A DNA stretch of 64,000 bases from Flagellimonas_B algarum (GTDB lineage Bacteria > Bacteroidota > Bacteroidia > Flavobacteriales > Flavobacteriaceae), in the NCBI RefSeq assembly GCF_040513375.1, contig NZ_JBEVTG010000002.1, positions 1,054,001 to 1,118,000 of the forward strand, written 5' to 3'. The stretch's first letter is position 1. Each line of letters starts with the position of its first letter. The translations under genes were made by a program, and so were the position numbers. Of the stretch, positions 17,722 through 26,568 are shown in pieces. The notes below the pieces were generated by a model, which was given only the letters and a program-made list of their open reading frames with translations, was not told the origin of the DNA and ran no database searches.

Positions 17722-18420
17722 ATGAGAAAAATTTCCATTATCGCCTTGGCCTTTCTATTCGTGGCCTGCAACGAATTGCAACAAGTCGTCAATCAATTGC
17801 CCCAAGGCTCGATAGGCAATGCTGAGATCGCTTCCGGACTAAAAGAAGCCCTTCAAATGGGTATTGAGAAACAGGTCGGTAAACTGGCGCTGGAAGACGG
17901 TTTTTTCAAAAATGAATTGGTCAAGATACTGTTGCCCGAGGAGTTGAAGAAAGTGGATAATGCCCTGCGCAAAGTCGGTTTGGGTAAACTGGCCGATGAA
18001 GGGTTGAAAGTAATGAACAGGGCCGCCGAAGATGCGGTAGGTGAAGCCATTCCGATATTCGGAAATGCCATTCGCAACATTTCCTTTCAAGACGCCAGGC
18101 AGATCTTGTTGGGGGGTGATGGGGCGGCCACCAACTACCTACAGCAAAGTACGGAGACCCTCTTGTACGACAAGTTCAAACCCATTATCGATTCCTCCTT
18201 CAAAAAAGTGGGGGCCGATAAGATTTGGGCGTCCTTGATCAGTGAGTACAACAAAATACCCTTTACCAAGACCGTTGACCCCAATTTGACGGAATATGTC
18301 ACCCTTGAAGCACTCGATGGGGTCTATACCATGGTCGAAATCGAAGAGAATGCGATACGGTCAAAGGTAAGCTCAAGGACCACCACCTTATTGCAACGTG
18401 TCTTCGCGCTACAGGATTAA
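17722..18420 (+). CDS. DUF4197 domain-containing lipoprotein
   Basis: A 232-residue protein with a lipoprotein signal (ALAFLFVAC), then an entirely helical DUF4197 domain. Recognisable segments are GLKEALQMGIEKQV near the N-terminus, GDGAATNYLQQST in the middle and VTLEALDGVYTMVE near the end. The function is unknown; family members are often envelope-associated. It lies 18 bases after purU and is probably co-transcribed without being functionally linked. Confidence 0.9.
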   Translation: MRKISIIALAFLFVACNELQQVVNQLPQGSIGNAEIASGLKEALQMGIEKQVGKLALEDGFFKNELVKILLPEELKKVDNALRKVGLGKLADEGLKVMNRAAEDAVGEAIPIFGNAIRNISFQDARQILLGGDGAATNYLQQSTETLLYDKFKPIIDSSFKKVGADKIWASLISEYNKIPFTKTVDPNLTEYVTLEALDGVYTMVEIEENAIRSKVSSRTTTLLQRVFALQD

Positions 18421-18591
18421 CGAAAATTTAATTTTCCCCCTTGCAATATTCCCTTGCAATGGGCGTTATAATCCTATCAGAACAAGGCAATTATAACCTA
18501 TTGCTAAAGTTATTTTAACATCAAGTAAATCGTTATAATTGAATTTTGTACAAGTTATCTGAGTTAGCATTTTTTTGAGTTAGTTAGTTTA
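18421..18591. other. Non-coding stretch before the terminator
   Basis: This is AT-rich and has no plausible reading frame. It has several GTTATAAT/ATTATAAC-like segments in both orientations (around 18464-18540), which could be promoter elements for the gene at 18784; I could not assign them. The gap to that gene also holds the terminator at 18592-18618 and a further 165 bases with nothing recognisable. Confidence 0.4.
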
Positions 18592-18618
18592 AAAAGGCCG
18601 GTTAGTCACCGGCCTTTT
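18592..18618 (+). terminator. Terminator after the purU-DUF4197 unit
   Basis: A perfect 11-bp stem AAAAGGCCGGT (18592-18602) / ACCGGCCTTTT (18608-18618), loop of five. A and T runs on either side make it usable in both directions. Confidence 0.85.
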
Positions 18619-18783
18619 GCATTCCCCAACATTCGATTTCGATCCATACCCCTTGAAATTTTGCTGTTATTTTGGCTAAACGGAGGTAAGTTCTTATCGG
18701 GATTAACTGTTTTTAAGGTTTCGTTAACATTTTCGGCGGGTCGATTTTATAACTTGTTAACAGTACTAATTCATCAATCAAAA

Positions 18784-20328
18784 ATGAGACAATTCCGCCA
18801 TTGTGTTGTCCTGGGCTTGGCCGTGCTCCAAGGTTTCCTGCTTTTTGGGAAGGAAGGGCATGCGGGTACTGCTTTGTCTCCATATAACCTGGTTTTCCAA
18901 GACTCTTTGGATTGGGCGGATTATTACTACAACGTACACCGCTATGAAAAGGCTATCGACCTCTACCAAAAAAATCTCGAAAACGCGGGAACCGGTAAAA
19001 CCAAGATCTTAAAGAAACTCGCATTAAGCGAAGCGGCCATTGCACACCCTGAGGAGGCTTCTACCTATATCAACGAATTCCTGAAAGTCGATTTCGATCC
19101 TTCGTTCCTATCCCATGAAGGCTTCGACCCCATACGGGCCTCAGCACCGTTCGAACGTATTTCGAATCGTGTGGTTCCGAAACTTACGGTCTGGGCCTTG
19201 TTGTATTTTTTCGTGGCCTTGATCGGATTCTACGTCGTCGGTTCGGTGGTCAGCAATAAGAAAATCGATAAGACGGCACGTTGGTTGATCTCCGGTTTCA
19301 TTTTCATCCATTCGCTCTTTATCCTCAATATCAGCATCAACAATTCGAATTACCTATTCGAATTCCCACATGCCTATTTGATATCGACCTGGTCTTCCTT
19401 CCTCTATGGGCCATTACTGTATTTTTATTTTAGAAGGATCACCGAAAAATACGGGTTTCGGCGGCAAGACCTACTGCACCTGCTTCCAACCCTGGGGCTG
19501 CTGATTTACATGATCCCGTCGGTCTACTGGATGACCGCATCCGACAAGGTCGTCTTGATGCTCGATCGCATTCAACAAGGGGTTAGTCCGCAAGATTCGA
19601 GCAAGTTGTTGTTATTGGTCATCCTTAAAGCCCTCTCATTGGCGATCTATGCTGTCTACATCCACAAGGTCTATCAACGCTCCAAATCAAAAAAGCTGTT
19701 GCAGAGCAAGAACCTGATCTGGCAAAAGAACATCTATCACATCCATGTGCTCTATGTGGTTACCTATTGTTTTTATGGGGTCTTGATCACCAACAGTATC
19801 GTTTCGGGTTTCCTTTACCACGTGCCCACCATCGCAATGGCCATCATGGTGCTCTATGTCGGTTATGTGGCCAATTTGCAACCTGATGTATTCAGTGGTA
19901 TTTACAAGTACACCAACCGCCTGTTCCCGAAATACGTCAAATCGGGTTTGACCGACGGCCTCTCACAAGAATTGAAACAGACCTTGATCCGCCTTTTTGC
20001 CGAAGACAAACTCTATCGTCGCAACGATTTGACCCTTGAGATGGTCGCCTCCAAATTGAACACCACACGTCACAACGCCTCCCAAATCATCAATGAGCAT
20101 TTCGATGCGAATTTCCATGAATTGGTCAACAGTTATCGAATCAAAGAAGCGAAGCAAATGCTCATGACCAAGAACCAAAAGCACCTTAATATCATCGATA
20201 TCGCGTATGAGGTGGGGTTCAATAATAAGGTCACCTTCAACAAGGCATTTAAAAAAGACACCAACCTGACCCCAACCCAGTTCATCCGATCAAGTATCGA
20301 AAACCAGTATTCAAAAGAAGTCCGGTAA
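18784..20328 (+). CDS. Membrane-anchored AraC-family regulator with periplasmic TPR-like domain
   Basis: A 514-residue one-component sensor. It has a signal peptide or first helix (residues 1-20), a periplasmic domain with a TPR-like motif (about 35-100, DSLDWADYYYNVHRYEKAIDLYQ), then about seven transmembrane helices (140-375), and an AraC-type double HTH at the C-terminus (about 405-505, including LTLEMVASKLN and IIDIAYEVGFNNKVTFNKAFKK). The DNA-binding part is thus tethered to the inner membrane. I chose the ATG at 18784 because it begins a good signal/anchor. It stands alone; its targets are unknown. Confidence 0.85.
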   Translation: MRQFRHCVVLGLAVLQGFLLFGKEGHAGTALSPYNLVFQDSLDWADYYYNVHRYEKAIDLYQKNLENAGTGKTKILKKLALSEAAIAHPEEASTYINEFLKVDFDPSFLSHEGFDPIRASAPFERISNRVVPKLTVWALLYFFVALIGFYVVGSVVSNKKIDKTARWLISGFIFIHSLFILNISINNSNYLFEFPHAYLISTWSSFLYGPLLYFYFRRITEKYGFRRQDLLHLLPTLGLLIYMIPSVYWMTASDKVVLMLDRIQQGVSPQDSSKLLLLVILKALSLAIYAVYIHKVYQRSKSKKLLQSKNLIWQKNIYHIHVLYVVTYCFYGVLITNSIVSGFLYHVPTIAMAIMVLYVGYVANLQPDVFSGIYKYTNRLFPKYVKSGLTDGLSQELKQTLIRLFAEDKLYRRNDLTLEMVASKLNTTRHNASQIINEHFDANFHELVNSYRIKEAKQMLMTKNQKHLNIIDIAYEVGFNNKVTFNKAFKKDTNLTPTQFIRSSIENQYSKEVR

Positions 20329-20373
20329 CCATTCATCGGTGATGAAGTAAGGGTTTATAGGCAATACCCTGAT

Positions 20374-20505
20374 TTAAGGCGCCTTAACTTACCTTGTTAA
20401 GGATTGATTTTATTGCGTAAAACGGTCCTAGTGTCCTTCACTAAAAAATTACGTCTCATTTTTAGGAATCATTTGAATTAGTCATCAATACCCTAGGGCC
20501 GTTTT
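20374..20505. repeat. Palindrome and long-range inverted repeat in a convergent gap
   Basis: A 14-bp perfect palindrome TTAAGGCGCCTTAA (20374-20387) is followed by AAAACGGTCCTAG (20419-20431), which pairs over a 61-base loop with CTAGGGCCGTTTT (20493-20505), one G-U pair. The gap lies between two converging genes, so a bidirectional terminator is the plainest reading. Confidence 0.45.
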
Positions 20506-20523
20506 CAATAAAACTTGCTGGGT

Positions 20524-21306
20524 TTAGGGCAACCGCTGCAGATAGCCAATGACCTCTTCGTTAAAGACCATCGGGCGTTCGACGTTCACCACATGCCCAC
20601 AATTTGCAATGACATGTAGTTCAGAATTGGAATGTGCCTTGACGATTTTTTTGATGGTCGGTAAAAAGAGATAGTCTTCCTCGCCCATCACGTACAAGGT
20701 CGGGATCTTGATGTCGACCTGTCGAAAGAACCGCAACAGCGGATTGATCTCAGAAGTCAATCGAAACCATCGCAAAAACTCTTTTTGATACAGTTTCTTG
20801 GCTTCGCGTACGAAAAGTGATCGCGATTCTTTGTGGTTCCTATTGGGCATGATGACAAAGGCGAAAAACTTATACAGCCACAAATAGGGAACGATACTTT
20901 TAAAGACATTCCCCAAACGCATCAGTACCTGGGATCTGAAATTGAGCTTCATGATCGCCCCGCCCATGATCATACTTTTGACTTTTTGCGGATGCTTTTC
21001 GGCCAGATTGCGAATCAGGATGGTTCCTAAGGAGATTCCTATAAAATGGGAGGCTTCGATCCCTTCATGATCGATCACCTCAACGATATCGCCCGTAATT
21101 GAGTCGAAGGTATAACGATCATTGAAGGCATCTTTGATATTCGGTTTTGAATTGCCATGCCCCCTTAAATCGAGTAACAGGATATTGAAGTGCTTTTTAA
21201 AATCGCGCAGCTGCTTGAACCAGATGGTCGAACTACCCCCTGCCCCATGCACAAAGGTGACCCATTCGGTCGAAGATTCATGAACGTATTTGGTGTAATG
21301 GAGCAA
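20524..21306 (-). CDS. Alpha/beta hydrolase
   Basis: A 260-residue cytoplasmic enzyme of the alpha/beta hydrolase fold (AB hydrolase-1 type, related to BioH/MhpC-like hydrolases). The oxyanion segment is HGAGGSSTIW, the nucleophile elbow GISLG, the acid VMGEEDYLF and the catalytic His NCGHVVNVERP, so the triad is complete. Substrate unknown. No operon partner; it converges on the AraC-type gene. Confidence 0.85.
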   Translation of the reverse strand: MLHYTKYVHESSTEWVTFVHGAGGSSTIWFKQLRDFKKHFNILLLDLRGHGNSKPNIKDAFNDRYTFDSITGDIVEVIDHEGIEASHFIGISLGTILIRNLAEKHPQKVKSMIMGGAIMKLNFRSQVLMRLGNVFKSIVPYLWLYKFFAFVIMPNRNHKESRSLFVREAKKLYQKEFLRWFRLTSEINPLLRFFRQVDIKIPTLYVMGEEDYLFLPTIKKIVKAHSNSELHVIANCGHVVNVERPMVFNEEVIGYLQRLP

Positions 21307-21485
21307 GAGAATATTTTTAATAAAAGTACGTTAAAAAAAAGCCAGCAAACCGTTACCGGTTGGGCCTTTTTGCCAAATCTACGTTAAAAAAGGTCGAATC
21401 AACTGATTTTTAAGAGTATACAACGACTTCTTACATCCAGAAGCTGTTTTTGGACGTATTTTTAGTGTAACAAATCTTAGTTATC

Positions 21486-21680
21486 ATGGAAAATCAATAT
21501 TGCAAGGTAGGTGCGGTTACCCCGATTACGAGCGGGGCACATGCCGTGGCCATTTTAGAGTATCGCTATCAGGATTTCTTGGAAAAAGCCTCACAGATGG
21601 GAAACATCGATAAACGTTTAGGCGAATTCTTCGAATCAAAGGCGAAAAGCATCAAAACGACTTTGGAAGGCTTGGTCTAA
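21486..21680 (+). CDS. Small hypothetical protein
   Basis: A 64-residue soluble protein starting MENQYCKVGAVTPITSGAHA and ending in a basic amphipathic helix (ESKAKSIKTTLEGLV). It has one cysteine and no signal peptide. Its codon use matches neighbours, and its stop overlaps the convergent pyrF stop by four bases, which supports a real gene packed against pyrF. I do not recognise a domain. Confidence 0.6.
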   Translation: MENQYCKVGAVTPITSGAHAVAILEYRYQDFLEKASQMGNIDKRLGEFFESKAKSIKTTLEGLV

Positions 21681-22504
21681 GCACCGAAATACGCATCCAT
21701 TTCCTTTGCCATGGCATTTTGTAAGGCTTTGGCCTTAGTTGCCGCTGCTTCGGCAAAATCCGTTCCATTTGAAGCATAGATAATTCCCCTAGAGGAATTG
21801 ACCAGCAAGCCAACTTGGTCGTTCATCCCATTGTGGCAAACTTCTTCGAGACTCCCGCCTTGGGCTCCGACACCTGGCACCAGAAGAAAGTGTTCCGGTA
21901 CGATTTTGCGCACTTCACGTAAATAGTCCGCTTTGGTAGCCCCAACGACATACATCAAGCGTTCGGCCCCTGCATAGGCGGTCGAAACCCGAAGTACTTT
22001 TTTATAGAGTTCCGCGCCACTACCCGCTTCCATTTGAAAATCAAATGCCCCTTGATTGGATGTCAAAGCCAAAAGAATGGCGTGCTTGTCCGTGTAGGTC
22101 AGAAAAGGTTCGACCGAATCTTTGCCCATGTAAGGTGCGATGGTTATGGAATCGAAATCGAGGGTTTCGAAAAAAGCCTTGGCATAACGTAACGAGGTGT
22201 TGCCGATATCTCCGCGTTTGGCATCGGCGATCGTAAACTGATCCGGGTAGTTTTCATTCAAATACGCCATAGTGCGCTCCAAGGACTTCCATCCCTCCAA
22301 ACCATAGGCCTCATAAAATGCGATATTGGGTTTGTAAGCCACACAATAGGCTTGGGTAGCGTCAATGATGGCCTTGTTGAAGGTAAAAATCGGATCTTCG
22401 GTATCCAATAGGTGTGGCGGTACTTTTTCAAGGTCGGTATCCAATCCTACGCACAAAAAGGATCGTTTCCTTTTAATGTGGCCTACCAATTCGTCGTTCG
22501 TCAT
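21677..22504 (-). CDS. pyrF: Orotidine 5'-phosphate decarboxylase (type 2)
   Basis: Last step of UMP synthesis: decarboxylates OMP. The 275-residue length is typical of the type 2 subfamily, and the catalytic DxKxxD motif reads DAKRGD at 94-99. LLVPGVGAQGG near the C-terminus is the phosphate-binding strand. It starts 3 bases after the prfA stop, so prfA-pyrF is an operon. Confidence 0.96.
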   Translation of the reverse strand: MTNDELVGHIKRKRSFLCVGLDTDLEKVPPHLLDTEDPIFTFNKAIIDATQAYCVAYKPNIAFYEAYGLEGWKSLERTMAYLNENYPDQFTIADAKRGDIGNTSLRYAKAFFETLDFDSITIAPYMGKDSVEPFLTYTDKHAILLALTSNQGAFDFQMEAGSGAELYKKVLRVSTAYAGAERLMYVVGATKADYLREVRKIVPEHFLLVPGVGAQGGSLEEVCHNGMNDQVGLLVNSSRGIIYASNGTDFAEAAATKAKALQNAMAKEMDAYFGA

Positions 22505-22507
22505 GTA

Positions 22508-23584
22508 TTAAAAAATTTCAGAGGCTTCACGCAATTTTTCGGTATTCTCGACCAACATCAGCTCATCGATCACCTTTTGGATATCACCATTGATGATGTT
22601 CTGAAGGTCATAGAGCGTCAAGCCGATACGGTGGTCGGTCACCCGCCCTTGAGGGTAGTTGTAGGTCCGTATCTTGGCCGATCGGTCACCGCTACTCACC
22701 TGTGAATTCCGCTTGGCGGCATCTTCTTCCTGCTTTTTGGCCAACTCGAGGTCGTACAAGCGGGAACGCAAGACCTTGAAGGCTTTTTCTTTGTTCTTAT
22801 GCTGCGACTTTTGATCTTGGCATTGGGCGACCAATCCTGTGGGCAAGTGCGTCAAGCGTACCGCCGAATAGGTAGTGTTCACCGATTGCCCCCCTGGACC
22901 AGAGGAACAGAAATAATCGATCCGCACCTCTTTAGGGTCGATCTGCACGTCAAAATCCTCCGCTTCGGGAATGACCATCACCGTGGCCGCACTGGTATGC
23001 ACCCGACCTTGGGTCTCGGTTTGGGGTACCCGCTGTACCCGATGCACCCCTGCCTCGAACTTTAGGGTTCCGTACACGTCCTCACCACTGACCTCGAAAT
23101 GGATTTCCTTATACCCGCCTGCCGTTCCTTCGTTCAGGTCGATGATATTAGTTTTCCAGCCCTTTCCTTCACAATATTTCGCATACATACGATATAAATC
23201 GCCGGCAAAGATACTGGCCTCATCACCACCCGTTCCGGCTCGGATTTCCATGACCACGTCTTTCTCATCTTCCGGATCTTTGGGGATCAATAGGAATTTG
23301 ATTTCCTCTTCCAAGGCCGGTAAGGCCTCTTTCGATTCATCAAGCTGCATTTTTGCCATTTCGACCATTTCGGGATCGCTGCCATCGGCGATGATCTCTT
23401 CGGCCTCTTTCAGGTTATCGGTCAGTTGGATGTAGGTGTCCCGTTTGTCGACAAGGGTTTTAAGATCTTTGTATTCCTTGTTGAGCTTTACGTATTTTTT
23501 TTGATCCGCAATGATATCGGGTTGGATAATCAGGTCGGCAACTTCGTCAAATCGCTGCTTAATGATATTCAGTTTGTCAAGCAT
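22508..23584 (-). CDS. prfA: Peptide chain release factor 1
   Basis: Recognises UAA and UAG stop codons and triggers peptidyl-tRNA hydrolysis. It has 358 residues, with the GGQ motif at 231-233 (SSGPGGQSVN) and the stop-codon-reading PxT motif as PQT at 187-189, which marks it as RF1, not RF2. It is upstream of pyrF in the same transcript. Confidence 0.97.
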   Translation of the reverse strand: MLDKLNIIKQRFDEVADLIIQPDIIADQKKYVKLNKEYKDLKTLVDKRDTYIQLTDNLKEAEEIIADGSDPEMVEMAKMQLDESKEALPALEEEIKFLLIPKDPEDEKDVVMEIRAGTGGDEASIFAGDLYRMYAKYCEGKGWKTNIIDLNEGTAGGYKEIHFEVSGEDVYGTLKFEAGVHRVQRVPQTETQGRVHTSAATVMVIPEAEDFDVQIDPKEVRIDYFCSSGPGGQSVNTTYSAVRLTHLPTGLVAQCQDQKSQHKNKEKAFKVLRSRLYDLELAKKQEEDAAKRNSQVSSGDRSAKIRTYNYPQGRVTDHRIGLTLYDLQNIINGDIQKVIDELMLVENTEKLREASEIF

Positions 23585-23641
23585 ATCTCAATCGTCGTAT
23601 ATGCAGCGAATTTACGATAATTTAGGTGGACGCGAACAGTC

Positions 23642-24904
23642 TTAATCGATCACGAAGGAGGTGCCTAGGGTAATGATGGATGCATCAAGGCCATTGCTTC
23701 GGCGGTAATAGGCATAGCGCAGATCGATAGCCTTAAGACCGAACAACAACAGCTTGGTCCGAGTGAAGATATCGCGGTATTGCAATCCAAAACCGAACTG
23801 ATTGGCCGAATAGTTCGAAAGATCGAAATCGGAGGTGTAAAATTCGAAACTTGATAAGGCGGCTTCCTTTTCATAGAAATAATCGGCAGCTGTCTGGGTG
23901 TAGTACCGATAACTGGGATAGAGGGTAAAACTATCGCTGAGCTTCAAAGGGAGTTCCATATTCAAAGTATGGGAAACAATGCCCCAATCGTCATAATAAA
24001 AACGATAAAAAGATCGAAGCACGACCGCATCATTGAGGTAGTAGTTCAAACGCCCCCCCAAGGGTATCTTAAAACGACTGTCGGGCAGGCGTTCCACGTC
24101 ATCGGCAAGTTGGAAGTCCTCTAGGAAAAAGTCAGCTACATCACCGAAATACACCCGTTGAAACGGGGTGCTCAATAAGCCATTCTGAACAACCAAATCG
24201 AGCGATAAGGAAGCTTGCATACGTTTGGTCAGGATTTGTGAAAACACGAATCCCAACGAGTAACTGTTCCTCCCCAGATCGGCGAATCGCGTAAAGTCGG
24301 GGTCGTAGCCCACCACACCGGTATTAAACCCGTTTCTGAGTTCAATGGGGTATTGTGCATTCCAGGAATCGAAATAAGCTTGGGCACTCACCGACAGCTC
24401 CGTGTTCTTTTCATTGAACAAACGGGCATAGCTGCCACCGAAACCAATGGAAAAATAATCGTATTCCGCCGAGACATAAGCATTTACCCCAACGATTTCG
24501 TTGCGGTCTTTGGAACTGTGGCTATACCCGGGATTGAAATACGCCAACAGGTCTTTTCGCGAAGCCCCTGAGGAGGCGTCGAACGGATTGGCCGTGCCAC
24601 CCCCATCAAAAGGGTCGACATTGCTTGACGAGGCTGAGGTATAGGCCGACACCCCGGCATCAACGGTCAATATTCCGTCTTGGCCCCAAGGCATTCGAAG
24701 AACAATGGTCGAAGTGGCATCGGTCAACTCCTCAGTACCTTCACCACCGCTGACCGCTGCGTTCTGGCCATCTTGACTGTAGTAGCTGAACAACACATCG
24801 AGTTCACCCTGTTCCAAAACCCTTTTTTGATAAGACGTATTGGTCTGTTGCCCCTGTATCAACAGGGGCAAAATCACAAATAATATGGTCAAGCGTTGGA
24901 TCAC
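23642..24904 (-). CDS. DUF3570 outer-membrane protein
   Basis: A 420-residue exported protein (signal peptide MIQRLTILFVILPLLIQGQ) made mostly of amphipathic beta strands, consistent with an outer-membrane barrel. It is recognised as DUF3570 by LDVLFSYYSQDG..TDATSTIVLRMPWG, the NPFDASSGAS region and the C-terminal YAYYRRSNGLDASIITLG. Last gene of the Rieske-thioredoxin-ApbE-DUF4266-DUF3570 operon, 9 bases after the DUF4266 stop. Function unknown; by position it may be the outer-membrane partner of the DUF4266 lipoprotein. Confidence 0.88.
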   Translation of the reverse strand: MIQRLTILFVILPLLIQGQQTNTSYQKRVLEQGELDVLFSYYSQDGQNAAVSGGEGTEELTDATSTIVLRMPWGQDGILTVDAGVSAYTSASSSNVDPFDGGGTANPFDASSGASRKDLLAYFNPGYSHSSKDRNEIVGVNAYVSAEYDYFSIGFGGSYARLFNEKNTELSVSAQAYFDSWNAQYPIELRNGFNTGVVGYDPDFTRFADLGRNSYSLGFVFSQILTKRMQASLSLDLVVQNGLLSTPFQRVYFGDVADFFLEDFQLADDVERLPDSRFKIPLGGRLNYYLNDAVVLRSFYRFYYDDWGIVSHTLNMELPLKLSDSFTLYPSYRYYTQTAADYFYEKEAALSSFEFYTSDFDLSNYSANQFGFGLQYRDIFTRTKLLLFGLKAIDLRYAYYRRSNGLDASIITLGTSFVID

Positions 24905-24913
24905 TTATCTTTT

Positions 24914-25123
24914 TTAATTGCATCCACAACCACCACCCGTCTTACCACCATTCGCCCCTGAAGCACCCTCGCGGTAAATTTGAAAGGTGGTCTCGAAACG
25001 CTCCATTCCCTTCAAGCTGAGCTTCATTTCGGCATCATTGAGATACACCTTGTCATATTCACGAACCGCGACGCAGGAGGAGGCCATTGCGAGTAAAAGC
25101 ACTATTGGGATTATTCTTTTCAT
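24914..25123 (-). CDS. DUF4266 lipoprotein with Gly/Cys C-terminal tail
   Basis: A 69-residue lipoprotein (lipobox ending at C17, SSCVAVREYDK). After a short helical body (about 20-50) comes a glycine-rich tail of about 18 residues ending GGGCGCN, with C66 and C68 the only cysteines besides the lipidated one. The tail is dominated by Gly with Asn, Lys, Thr and Ser, which suggests a metal- or cofactor-carrying or modified peptide rather than a folded domain. It is between apbE and DUF3570 with 6- and 9-base gaps. Function unknown. Confidence 0.85.
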   Translation of the reverse strand: MKRIIPIVLLLAMASSCVAVREYDKVYLNDAEMKLSLKGMERFETTFQIYREGASGANGGKTGGGCGCN

Positions 25124-25129
25124 ACCGGT

Positions 25130-26122
25130 CTATTTTGAGGTATCGAATACGATACCTGAACTCTTATGGATTTTATTGTTGCTGTCGACGACCACGACTT
25201 CGGTACCTTCGATCTGATTGATCAAATGGATGCCACTGTCCTTGCCCATAATGAAAACCGCCGTAGCCAATGCGTCGCAAAGTTCCGCGCTTTTTGAAAA
25301 CAAGGACACACTACGGATACCCCGTGTCGGATAGCCGCTGCGGGGATCGATTATGTGTGAGTACCTTTTGCCATCGAATTCGATGAATTTTTCGTAATTG
25401 CCCGAGGTGGCCACTGACGATTCGACCACCGGCAACCAACTGAACACCCGATTCTTGCCCATAGGGTTCGCGATGCCGACCATCCATTTCTCTCCTGTCG
25501 CCTTGGTACCCCAGGTCGTTAAATCGCCTGAAGCGTTGATGATCCCACCGGGCACCCCTTTGGAAACGAGCAGCTCTTTGGTCTTATCGGCGGCATAGCC
25601 TTTTCCGATAGCACCAAACCCGATTTTCATTCCTTTGCGCCGCAAAAAAACGGTCATGGCATCGGGATCGAGTTCAATGGCTTCGTATCCTATATTGGCA
25701 ATATTGGCCTTAATGGCATCTTCACTGGGCATTTGGGTCATACTGCCATCGAATTTCCAAAGTCGGTCCATAGAAGCATAACTGATGTCAAAAGCACCGC
25801 CGGTAATCTCTGAGATATTTTTTGCCCTTTCGATCAACTGAAAAAGTTCCGGACTCACCTTCACCGGACGGATGCCCGCATTTTCGTTGATTCTCGCAGT
25901 TTCGGAATCGGGATCCCAAGAGGAGATCATCCGTTCGATACGCGTGATTTCGGCAACGGCTTCATCAATATTGATGTACCCGATTTCCTCTGAAGAGGCC
26001 ACCACGGTCAATTCGAAACGCGTACCCATGAGTTTGAGGGTCTTCTTGACCGTCACCAACCGCTGCTGTGCGTGACACAGACCAGCGAGGACGAGACAAC
26101 AAAGAAAGACCGCTCTTTTCAC
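25130..26122 (-). CDS. apbE: FAD:protein FMN transferase (ApbE family)
   Basis: Attaches FMN covalently to Thr/Ser of exported target proteins, or hydrolyses FAD in some homologues. It has 330 residues with a signal peptide (MKRAVFLCCLVLAGLCHAQ), so it acts outside the cytoplasm. Family signatures: GAIGKGYAADK, the HIIDPRSGYPT loop and CDALATAVFIMG with the Mg-binding Asp. Its start overlaps the stop of the thioredoxin gene (26119-26122). No typical flavinylated domain (FMN-bind, RnfG/NqrC) is encoded nearby, so its target is unclear. Confidence 0.93.
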   Translation of the reverse strand: MKRAVFLCCLVLAGLCHAQQRLVTVKKTLKLMGTRFELTVVASSEEIGYINIDEAVAEITRIERMISSWDPDSETARINENAGIRPVKVSPELFQLIERAKNISEITGGAFDISYASMDRLWKFDGSMTQMPSEDAIKANIANIGYEAIELDPDAMTVFLRRKGMKIGFGAIGKGYAADKTKELLVSKGVPGGIINASGDLTTWGTKATGEKWMVGIANPMGKNRVFSWLPVVESSVATSGNYEKFIEFDGKRYSHIIDPRSGYPTRGIRSVSLFSKSAELCDALATAVFIMGKDSGIHLINQIEGTEVVVVDSNNKIHKSSGIVFDTSK

Positions 26123-26562
26123 CGATTCGTATACGAATTCAACAATTTGATGTATTTGTCGGGTTTCATGCGCTGATAGCCTGTCTTCCCCAAGACGTTT
26201 TCACCACCATCCATGACCACGACCAAAGGAAAGAACCCTTTCGTATTGAATCGTTCGATCAGGGACTTGTTGGCATTGCGCGTTTCTAAAGGTAACTGGT
26301 TTTTCTTTTTTCGGGGAAAATCGGCCTTGTACAACACATAATGGTCTTGGGCATATTGCTTGAAGGTGTCCGACTGCCAAACCTCACGTTCCAACCGTTT
26401 GCACGGGGCACACCAATCAGAGCCCGAGAAGACCAAAATCAATGGCTTGTCTTGGGTCTCGGCCTGTTGCAAGGCTTCTTCATAGCTGCTGGTCCATTCT
26501 TGTGCGGTCAATACCTGTGCAGCACAAAGCAATCCGAAAAGTAAAAGGGCCCCTCTTCGCAT
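26119..26562 (-). CDS. Exported thioredoxin-family protein
   Basis: A 147-residue protein with a signal peptide (MRRGALLLFGLLCAAQVLTA) and one thioredoxin-like domain; the active site is WCAPCK (C51, C54). It resembles the DUF899/thiol-disulfide proteins found with DUF4266 and ApbE genes. A role in keeping the tail cysteines of the DUF4266 protein reduced is a reasonable inference. It overlaps apbE by four bases and lies 6 bases after the Rieske gene. Confidence 0.9.
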   Translation of the reverse strand: MRRGALLLFGLLCAAQVLTAQEWTSSYEEALQQAETQDKPLILVFSGSDWCAPCKRLEREVWQSDTFKQYAQDHYVLYKADFPRKKKNQLPLETRNANKSLIERFNTKGFFPLVVVMDGGENVLGKTGYQRMKPDKYIKLLNSYTNR

Positions 26563-26568
26563 GGTAGA

